In this document: piece after piece, positions 1 to 5,022 of the stretch
Numbering within the stretch: the first letter of the stretch is position 1
How the letters are laid out: every line of letters starts with the position of its first letter
NCBI GenBank assembly: GCA_005881495.1
Contig: VBHI01000283.1
Coordinates: 1 to 5,771 of the forward strand
Reading direction: 5' to 3'
DNA length: 5,771 nt
Source of the DNA: Chloroflexota bacterium
Lineage (GTDB): Bacteria > Chloroflexota > Ktedonobacteria > Ktedonobacterales > Ktedonobacteraceae
Program-made: the position numbers and the translations under genes
The notes under the pieces: model-generated
Seen by the model: the letters and a program-made list of their open reading frames with translations, nothing else
Databases searched by the model: none
What the model was told of the DNA's origin: nothing

Positions 1-785
1 ACTTCTTGCAACGATTTTTCCATGTAGTCGGGGTCTTCAGAGCGCCAGCGCAGCCGCCGGTCGAGTTCCGCCATGTCACGTCCGAAGAAAAGGCCTCTCA
101 TCAAGGTGCGCTTAACATCGCCCGCCTTGCGCCCGGCTTCACCGAGTAGCCCGTCGAGTATAGCAGAGTGTTTGCGAAATTCATCGGGCGAGAGGAAGGA
201 AGCGTTCCAGATATCGGCGTAGCGCGCTACCAACGGCAGGGTGCGTTTAGGCCCAGTGCCACCTATCAAGATGCGCGGCCCTCCAGGACGCTGTGGGCGC
301 GGCAGTAAAGACGCCCCGCGCAATTGAAAGAAGTGGCCTTCGTAAGTAACAGGTTCATCGCTCTTGAGCAGACGCGTCACTACCTCAAGCCCTTCCTCGA
401 AACGCGCTATACGCGTAGGAATATCGCCAAGCTCGAAGCCGAAGAGGTGGTGTTCGCGCTCCTGCCAGCCAGCGCCCAAACCCAGAATCATTCGCCCATT
501 GCTCAGGTCATCCAACGCCGCCGCCTGTCGCACCAGTAACATGGGATTGCGGAACGAAAATGGCGCCACCAGAGGCCCAAAGTGGATACGCCGCGTGTGA
601 TCTGCCAGGTAGGTCAGCGAGACGATCATCTCCAAGGAGTCCATGTCCGGTGGACTGGCATTAGTGAAGTGGTCTGAGCGAAACATACCGGCAAATCCCA
701 GGTTTTCGGCTTCGGCTACGAGGTTTTTCCAGTGGGGCCATGTCACGCCATATTGGCCCTCGAGCATCAATGATACTGCGACCAT
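1..785 (-). CDS. LLM-family (luciferase-like) F420- or flavin-dependent oxidoreductase, 3' end outside window
   Basis: Reading the minus strand from the ATG at 785 gives 261 codons without a stop, running off the left edge, so the C-terminus is missing (relatives are usually about 290-320 residues). The product should be a cytoplasmic TIM-barrel oxidoreductase using coenzyme F420 or reduced flavin; the substrate cannot be read. Visible family marks are the N-terminal SLMLEGQ strand (residues 5-11), a first helix ending LGFAGMFRSDHF (29-40), HFGPLVAPFSFRNP (68-81), the SNGRMILGLGAGW block (95-107) that is the best-known LLM signature, and further in PRPQRPGGPRILIGG followed by LPLVARYADIWN. 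The start is supported by GAAAGGA at 796-802, about 10 nt upstream. The gene is divergent from the one at 995 and shares its 209-bp upstream region. F420 versus FMN is not decidable here, though the RSDHF and GLGAGW arrangement is common in actinobacterial and Chloroflexota proteins annotated as F420-dependent. Confidence 0.92.
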   Translation of the reverse strand, partial: MVAVSLMLEGQYGVTWPHWKNLVAEAENLGFAGMFRSDHFTNASPPDMDSLEMIVSLTYLADHTRRIHFGPLVAPFSFRNPMLLVRQAAALDDLSNGRMILGLGAGWQEREHHLFGFELGDIPTRIARFEEGLEVVTRLLKSDEPVTYEGHFFQLRGASLLPRPQRPGGPRILIGGTGPKRTLPLVARYADIWNASFLSPDEFRKHSAILDGLLGEAGRKAGDVKRTLMRGLFFGRDMAELDRRLRWRSEDPDYMEKSLQE

Positions 786-875
786 GATCTATTTTTCCTT
801 TCAGTTATCCTGCATAGTCTGCTGTTACTCCCTATTATGCAACATTATCGGGTGATGGCTCTTTATTATAACCGG

Positions 876-967
876 AACTACTCAGGTAGGGGGATTGCAG
901 GAACTGATAAAATAGCGCTATGAGAGTAGAAGAACAGATAACTCAACTGAAAGCGAACTGAGTAGTT
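876..967. repeat. 92-bp segment bounded by perfect 10-bp inverted repeats, possible mini-element remnant
   Basis: AACTACTCAG at 876-885 is exactly the reverse complement of CTGAGTAGTT at 958-967. Between them lies a 13-codon reading frame (920-961, peptide MRVEEQITQLKAN) that stops inside the right repeat. The peptide resembles the coiled-coil opening of some IS66-type transposases, so the segment could be an internally deleted insertion-sequence remnant or MITE. I see no target-site duplication in the flanking bases (CCGG on the left, TGTA on the right), so this stays a hypothesis. The alternative is a regulatory palindrome in the region upstream of both the oxidoreductase gene and the gene at 995. 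An arm-to-arm hairpin would have a 72-nt loop. Confidence 0.35.
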
Positions 968-994
968 TGTAAAAATCAAGAGAAGGAAAGAGAC

Positions 995-1636
995 ATGCCA
1001 CGAGATGAACGAAAACACCAGAAAGCGCTCATGAAAAAGCGAAGCAAGCAAAAAGCCGCTTCACAACACAAATCACATCAACAGGAGTTCACGTTATTAT
1101 CCCCGCAGTCCATTATTCGCCGTGCTCGCACCCTTCCTATTTTAGAATGTTGGATCAGTGCCAGCTGGCAACAGGATGACCCGGGACTTGTACAGATCCT
1201 TTTGGCCCGCAAGCAGCCTGATGATGATATCTGTTTTGGGGTCTACCTGGTAGATAAGTACTGCCTGGGGCTTAAAAATACGTATGCCAATGCGGGTTTT
1301 TCCCGGACTCGTTATGAGGACGAAGTCCGTAGCAAAATTTTCCGCGATGTAGAGCCGATGGAGTGTCCGGTCGAGTTGGCGCACCAGATGATTTATGCAT
1401 CTATTGACTATGCAGCACAATTTGGCTTCCAGCCTCAAAAGGACTTTGCGCTCTCGCAATATTTGCTGGCACCACGCGGCGAACTGGAGGAACCTTATCA
1501 CTTGACATTTGGAAAAAATGGAAGGCCCTTTTTTGTTGCAGGACCGTATGATAATGCTGCGCGTATCCTCAAACAACTAGATAAGACTGCAGGTCCAGGG
1601 AATTATGACTATTTTACGCCAATTGATGTTATCTAA
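995..1636 (+). CDS. Uncharacterised 213-residue protein with basic N-terminal tail
   Basis: I do not recognise a named family. The ATG at 995 has a clear ribosome-binding site (AAGGA at 983-987, 7 nt away). Residues 3-30 are almost all Lys, Arg, Gln, His, Ser or Ala and look like a disordered, possibly nucleic-acid-binding tail. The rest (about 35-213) is a mixed globular domain: RARTLPILECWIS (45-57), LVQILLARKQPDDDICFGVYLVDKYCLGLKNT in the middle, a charged stretch containing YEDEVRSKIF, then ELAHQMIYASIDYAAQFGF and a C-terminal FFVAGPYDNAARILKQL. There is no signal peptide or membrane segment, so it is probably cytoplasmic. It is transcribed alone, divergent from the LLM gene and convergent with the HicB-like gene. 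Ordered composition, the good start and the length make it a real gene. Function is unknown. Confidence 0.85.
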   Translation: MPRDERKHQKALMKKRSKQKAASQHKSHQQEFTLLSPQSIIRRARTLPILECWISASWQQDDPGLVQILLARKQPDDDICFGVYLVDKYCLGLKNTYANAGFSRTRYEDEVRSKIFRDVEPMECPVELAHQMIYASIDYAAQFGFQPQKDFALSQYLLAPRGELEEPYHLTFGKNGRPFFVAGPYDNAARILKQLDKTAGPGNYDYFTPIDVI

Positions 1637-1638
1637 TC

Positions 1639-1660
1639 TGAACATCATTTTGCATGTTCA
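1639..1660. terminator. Small hairpin just after the 995-1636 gene
   Basis: TGAACAT at 1639-1645 pairs perfectly with ATGTTCA at 1654-1660 across an 8-nt loop, starting 2 bp after the stop codon. It is followed by AAAA, not a T-run, on the plus strand, so it is at best an accessory to the larger hairpin at 1664-1721. Confidence 0.3.
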
Positions 1661-1663
1661 AAA

Positions 1664-1721
1664 GCGAGAAGAACAACGTCGACACACCATTTTCCTGGTG
1701 CGTCGACGTTGTTCTTCTCGC
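1664..1721. terminator. 58-bp near-perfect hairpin between convergent genes, likely bidirectional terminator
   Basis: The left arm 1664-1683 and right arm 1702-1721 are perfect 20-bp reverse complements. After one A-C mismatch (1684/1701) the stem continues for five more pairs (1685-1689 with 1696-1700) around a TTTTCC loop (1690-1695). It sits between the stop codons of two genes that face each other, 27 bp after one and 25 bp after the other. On the minus strand it is followed by TTTT (1663-1660); on the plus strand there is no T-run. A transcription-stopping or 3'-end-protecting hairpin is the simplest reading. The stem is much longer than an ordinary intrinsic terminator, so a palindromic mobile-element remnant is the alternative. 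Confidence 0.6.
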
Positions 1722-1746
1722 AGAATCTGCTGAATAATGGGCAATA

Positions 1747-1971
1747 CTACTGGATAACTAATATCTTGGACCCAGGGGCAGGTATCGTGCGACCAGATGC
1801 TCTTCTTGCATCAATCCAACTTTCAATCGCATCTCGGCCCTGCTGGACTGCCTCTTCGTAAGTATCGCCATGCGTAATACATCCAGGAAGTTCTGGAACA
1901 GTAACGATGTAAGCGTTGTCTTCCTCACTCCACTTAATAACCATAGTGTAGTGATCATACATATTGCTCAC
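1747..1971 (-). CDS. Short HicB-family (UPF0150-like) antitoxin-type protein
   Basis: The 74-residue product has the HicB fold: an N-terminal strand YTMVIKWSEEDNAYIVTVPELPG (starting at residue 8) followed by the conserved GCITHGDTYEEAVQQGRDAIESWI turn and helix. In toxin-antitoxin pairs this domain neutralises the HicA mRNA interferase, and longer HicB proteins also carry a C-terminal DNA-binding domain. Here the protein ends soon after the helix (RTIPAPGSKILVIQ), so no HTH or RHH DNA-binding domain is present. I chose the GTG at 1971 over the ATG at 1962 because a good Shine-Dalgarno lies 5 nt before the GTG and about 14 nt from the ATG. No HicA-like frame occurs on either side: downstream is the long hairpin, upstream a gene-free region. 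The gene has its own promoter at 2021-2050. It is therefore a solitary HicB-like protein, a common type in cyanobacteria and Chloroflexota, whose actual role is unknown. Confidence 0.88.
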   Translation of the reverse strand: MSNMYDHYTMVIKWSEEDNAYIVTVPELPGCITHGDTYEEAVQQGRDAIESWIDARRASGRTIPAPGSKILVIQ

Positions 1972-1976
1972 TCTTG

Positions 1977-1983
1977 CACCTCT
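1977..1983 (-). promoter_or_regulatory. Ribosome-binding site that fixes the GTG start of the HicB-like gene
   Basis: Read on the minus strand this is AGAGGTG, 5 nt before the GTG at 1971. The competing ATG at 1962 would leave a 14-nt gap, so the GTG is preferred. Confidence 0.6.
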
Positions 1984-2020
1984 TTCAATTTCCCTATCCC
2001 ACCCAACCTGACTTAAAGAC

Positions 2021-2050
2021 AGTATACCTTATTGTATTGACAAGTTTCAA
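2021..2050 (-). promoter_or_regulatory. Sigma-70-type promoter of the HicB-like gene
   Basis: On the minus strand TTGAAA (plus positions 2045-2050) and TATACT (2021-2026) are separated by 18 bp, each differing from consensus at one position. Transcription would begin near 2014 and give a leader of roughly 40 nt before the GTG at 1971. This is the best promoter match in the window. Confidence 0.65.
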
Positions 2051-2321
2051 TCATAGGTGAGAAGCTCTTCTTGCCACATCCTTCTCTTAAGTAGTAGGAA
2101 GCTAATTGTAGCTTCATCTATGATATACTTCGGTAGCTTAGGAAAGCGGAAATGTGTTGACTACTTCTGGCATAGGTGATTGCGGATATAATTATAAGTA
2201 GGGAAACGTAGTACTTTTTACCTTGATTGGCGTTAAGAACGCTTCGGCCTCACGTATACTACTAAAGAATTCGAAAATGTATCTGGATATTCAGGGCGAA
2301 CGCGTTGGAGGAGTCGTTTAG

Positions 2322-4262
2322 ATGATCGAGTACGTGGGGCAAAAACTGGGGAATTATCGGCTGATTAAGCTGCTCGGACGAGGCGGCTTTGCCGATGTGT
2401 ACCTGGGCGAACACATCTACCTGCAAACACCTGCCGCCATTAAAGTGTTACAGATGCGGTTGACGGATGAGGCGCTGGGGAAATTCCTCGCCGAGGCAAG
2501 GACTATTGCGCGTTTCAGCCATCCCAATATTGTGTCCGTGCTGGAATTCGGCATCGAGAACGCTACGCCATTCCTGGTGATGAGCTATGCCCCGTATGGA
2601 TCGCTGCGCGAACGTCATCCTCGTGGAAGCCTATTGCCAGCCGCAATGATTGTTTCATACGTGGAACAGGTGGCGACAGCATTGCAGTACGCGCATGACC
2701 GCCAGGTTATACATTGTGATATCAAGCCGGAAAATATGTTGCTTGGACAGAACGAAGTGCTGATGTTGAGCGATTTTGGCATCGCCATCAGTTTGCAGAA
2801 GATTCAGGGCGCCTCTTCTATTACCTTACCAAATACTTCCAGCATAGTTGGAACGTTTACTTATATGGCGCCAGAACAACTGCATGGGAGGCCAACAATA
2901 GCCAGCGACCAGTATGCGCTCGCCACAGTGGTCTACGAATGGTTTTGCGGGGAAAGGGTTCCCTCGCTGCCCATAAATGTCGAACAGGTGGTGATGCGAG
3001 CACTTGAGAAAGACCCCTGGGGGCGTTTTGTTTCTATACGAGACTTTGCCAGGGCATTGAAGTCCGCCAATGTGTCATCCTCGCCACTCTTTCCTGGCCC
3101 AAAGAGCATTTCCTTGCCATCTTTACCGCGTACCCATGCTGATGCTTCCTTGCGCCTGAGTTCGGCTGATTTCCCAGAGGACGGCTATATCTCTCATACT
3201 ATCGCCATACCTTATCCAGGTACGCACGTTGCTCAGGGTTCGAGTACTCCCCCTTCACAGATAGCTGAACCGCTGCCGATTTTGCGGCGTGTGTCGAGGC
3301 GCAAAGTCATTGCTGGCCTGGTTGGGCTAACAGGAGTGGGGCTGGTAACGGTGCTTGGCACTGAAAGGCTGTTGTATCCACTCTTTCAACCGAGAACAAG
3401 TATTCTCCCCAAAAAACCGAAAGCTGAGGTGATAGCCACACCAAACATTTCTGCAACCGCCATGGTGCTGATCAACGCGGCTACAACAAGGCCGGCGGTT
3501 ACCTCCCTGGGTATGAACAGCTTAGATCTCTTCATACGCGATGGAGTTAATGCTTTATGGCATAAACGTTACGACGGGACCTGGCATGGTTGGGAAGCGT
3601 TGGGAAGCAGCCAGGGCGATCCCGCTGGTGCTTCCTGGGGACCAGGACGGCTCGACCTTTTTGTACGCGGCACCACCAGCACTTTGCTGCATAAATGGTT
3701 CGACGGCACCTGGCACGACTGGGAGGCGCTTGGTGGTGCACTCACCTCGGATCCCGCTGTGACCTCCTCAACGCCTGGACAAATCGATATACTGGCACGA
3801 GGTATTGCCAATAGCATATGGTACAACCATTTCGACGGAAATATACATGACTGGCAGTGGCTGGGGGGTGTCTCCTTGTCGGCTCCTGCTGTGGCCTCTT
3901 CAAATCCAGGACGCGTTGATGTGTTCGTGCGTGGAAGCGACAGCGCATTGTGGTACAGGTGGTTCGACGGCGGTTGGAATGATTGGACGCCGTTGGGAGG
4001 CGCCTTCGTGTCCGATCCTACAGTGACATCGTGGGGGCCAGGACGGCTCGATGTGTTTGTGCGTGGAAATGATTACACGTTGCAGCACACGTGGTATGAT
4101 GGCGACTGGCATGATTGGGAGTCGCTGGGAGGGACACTCACCTCCAGTCCTGCCGCGGTCTCCTGGGGGAGCAATCGTATCGATGTATTCGCGCGCAATA
4201 CGAACAACACGTTAGTGCACAAGTGGTACGATGGCGGCTGGTCCGATTGGGAGGTTTTCTAA
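2322..4262 (+). CDS. Transmembrane Ser/Thr protein kinase with extracellular PLL/DUF346-like beta-propeller
   Basis: This is a 646-residue one-pass receptor kinase. The start has a strong GGAGGAG (2307-2313) 8 nt upstream. Kinase domain, residues 12-247: G-loop GRGGFADVY (19-27), ATP-anchoring Lys41 in AAIK, helix-C Glu58, catalytic loop H131-C132-D133 with Lys135 and Asn138, DFG 151-153, a Ser/Thr-rich activation segment, APE 183-185, and Arg235 in DPWGRF. All catalytic residues are present. Two oddities: Cys replaces the HRD arginine, and about 30 residues of the alpha-G region are missing between GERV (213) and PSLP (214). Residues 250-320 are a Pro/Ser-rich linker. SRRK (325-328) precedes one membrane helix (about 329-346). 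Residues 383-646 carry six repeats ending in a D-G-x-W-x-x-W pattern. Known topology of such kinases puts the kinase inside and the repeats outside the membrane, so a glycan or surface ligand sensor is inferred. There are no PASTA domains. It is transcribed alone; substrates and ligand are unknown. Confidence 0.93.
   Translation: MIEYVGQKLGNYRLIKLLGRGGFADVYLGEHIYLQTPAAIKVLQMRLTDEALGKFLAEARTIARFSHPNIVSVLEFGIENATPFLVMSYAPYGSLRERHPRGSLLPAAMIVSYVEQVATALQYAHDRQVIHCDIKPENMLLGQNEVLMLSDFGIAISLQKIQGASSITLPNTSSIVGTFTYMAPEQLHGRPTIASDQYALATVVYEWFCGERVPSLPINVEQVVMRALEKDPWGRFVSIRDFARALKSANVSSSPLFPGPKSISLPSLPRTHADASLRLSSADFPEDGYISHTIAIPYPGTHVAQGSSTPPSQIAEPLPILRRVSRRKVIAGLVGLTGVGLVTVLGTERLLYPLFQPRTSILPKKPKAEVIATPNISATAMVLINAATTRPAVTSLGMNSLDLFIRDGVNALWHKRYDGTWHGWEALGSSQGDPAGASWGPGRLDLFVRGTTSTLLHKWFDGTWHDWEALGGALTSDPAVTSSTPGQIDILARGIANSIWYNHFDGNIHDWQWLGGVSLSAPAVASSNPGRVDVFVRGSDSALWYRWFDGGWNDWTPLGGAFVSDPTVTSWGPGRLDVFVRGNDYTLQHTWYDGDWHDWESLGGTLTSSPAAVSWGSNRIDVFARNTNNTLVHKWYDGGWSDWEVF
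3498..4259 (+). repeat. Six tandem 43-44-residue PLL/DUF346-like propeller repeats
   Basis: Protein repeats begin at residues 393, 436, 480, 524, 568 and 612. The consensus is V-x-S-W-G-P-G-R-L-D-V-F-V-R-G, then L-x-H-K-W-[FY]-D-G-x-W-x-D-W-E-x-L-G-G and S-x-P-A. The DG pair recurs at 418, 461, 505, 549, 593 and 637. Repeat 3 is the most divergent (DGNIHDW, with the first Trp lost). DNA similarity between units is still visible: CCAGGACGGCTCGA occurs at 3642-3655 and again at 4038-4051, so the array arose by duplication. The pattern matches the fucose-binding PLL-type lectins of Photorhabdus (DUF346 repeats), which form beta-propellers. Sugar binding here is inferred only. Confidence 0.85.
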
Positions 4263-4280
4263 AAGTTGTGGCTGCTGCTT

Positions 4281-4772
4281 CTATCCATGTCTGTCACTGA
4301 AATCCCAGAGGGCGGGGTAACACTGTCCTGTAAGAAGGTGTTCTAACGGCAAGAAAAGTGGCTCAGGCAAGGCATCCCAGGAGAACCAGTCCACTGCCGA
4401 AATTTCATAAGCCGTATTCATACTTAGTTCACCAGAAGCATATCTAGCTGCCAACCAGATAGTAACATAATGCTTCTTCTGTGACTCAAATACATCGTTA
4501 GTGATCGCGAGAAACGCGACATCAGTGATGATTAAGCCCATCTCTTCGAGCATTTCGCGGATGACATACTCCTCAGGAAACTCTCCATACTCCAGGTGTC
4601 CGCCGGGGGCATACCATGTTTCAACACCTAACGAGTTCTTGTGCTTCATGAGTAGTATCTTGTCGTCCTTTGTGATGAGCACACATACTCCTACATTCGG
4701 TCGCAGTGGCATTGTTTGTTTTTGTTTCCTCTTATTGGGCTTCTGTGACAACGGCTTCCTCTCTCTATTCAT
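4281..4772 (-). CDS. Nudix hydrolase, NUDT15/MutT-like nucleotide pyrophosphatase
   Basis: The 163-residue product contains a complete Nudix box at residues 58-80: G, five residues, E64, seven residues, then REMLEEMGL, matching GX5EX7REUXEEXGU with every metal-binding glutamate. It is preceded by WYAPGGHLEYGE and followed by KKHYVTIWLAARYASGEL and VDWFSWDALPEPLFLPL, an arrangement like NUDT15/MTH2-type enzymes that hydrolyse (modified) nucleoside triphosphates to monophosphate and pyrophosphate. The exact substrate is not readable. The start is uncertain. The ATG at 4772 gives a Lys/Arg-rich 20-residue lead but has no Shine-Dalgarno. The ATG at 4712 (MPLRPNVGVCVL) fits the usual family N-terminus and has AGAGGAAA upstream, though about 14 nt away with the AGGA as reference. 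The gene converges on the kinase gene, the stop codons being 18 bp apart with no evident terminator between them. It is co-directional with the hydrolase gene but separated from it by 250 bp. Confidence 0.93.
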   Translation of the reverse strand: MNRERKPLSQKPNKRKQKQTMPLRPNVGVCVLITKDDKILLMKHKNSLGVETWYAPGGHLEYGEFPEEYVIREMLEEMGLIITDVAFLAITNDVFESQKKHYVTIWLAARYASGELSMNTAYEISAVDWFSWDALPEPLFLPLEHLLTGQCYPALWDFSDRHG

Positions 4773-4824
4773 CTAATAAAGGCTGATTCAAATATTTCAT
4801 TCAGGGATTGCCATTCATTCTTGC

Positions 4825-4841
4825 TGTACAGAAATTGTACA
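4825..4841. repeat. Two TGTACA palindromes 11 bp apart
   Basis: TGTACA at 4825-4830 and 4836-4841, separated by GAAAT. Each is self-complementary, so the pair is both a direct and an inverted repeat. It lies 53 bp upstream of the Nudix start at 4772. Centre-to-centre spacing is one helical turn, as for a dimeric regulator site, but a chance match or a small stem-loop is equally possible. Confidence 0.2.
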
Positions 4842-5022
4842 TGCCAAAGACTCTGATAGAGCATCACTGATGGAAGTGTAACTGCTGGAAGCTTTCTGGA
4901 ACATCGGAAGAACCTCCGAATGAGTGCGACCTTTCAAAACAGCAACATTACAGGGAGTGCGAAGAAATGCCCATGCCATCTTGTACGAAGCACGAAAGCC
5001 ATCATTTGCCAGTGAGCCTCCT

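Larger units (their letters stand above)
1972..2321. other. 350-bp gene-free divergent region between the HicB-like gene and the kinase gene
   Basis: AT-rich and without a supportable gene. It holds the HicB-like promoter (2021-2050) and, for the kinase direction, several isolated -10-like elements: TGATATACT at 2121-2129, TATAAT at 2187-2192 inside the 10-bp palindrome TATAATTATA (2187-2196), and TATACT at 2255-2260. None has a well-placed -35 box, so the kinase promoter cannot be fixed. Small stem-loops occur at 2098-2115 (GAAGCTA, loop ATTG, TAGCTTC) and 2230-2242 (GCGTT, loop AAG, AACGC). Any of these could be operators or leader structures, but none is a recognised site. Confidence 0.5.

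Noticed and set aside
1142..1576. 144-codon minus-strand frame
   Set aside because: Lies wholly opposite the 213-residue gene, which has a good start site and ordered protein features; the minus-strand translation is cysteine- and isoleucine-rich without motifs.
1799..2074. Direct repeat GCTCTTCTTGC at 1799-1809 and 2064-2074
   Set aside because: One copy is inside the HicB-like coding region and the motif is low-complexity CT-rich; probably coincidence, not attachment sites.
2120..2179. 19-codon plus-strand frame MIYFGSLGKRK...
   Set aside because: No ribosome-binding site and too short to support; it lies in the promoter region of the kinase gene.
2052..2179. Direct repeat CATAGGTGA at 2052-2060 and 2171-2179
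   Set aside because: A 9-bp repeat in a 350-bp AT-rich region is within chance expectation and has no supporting symmetry or spacing.
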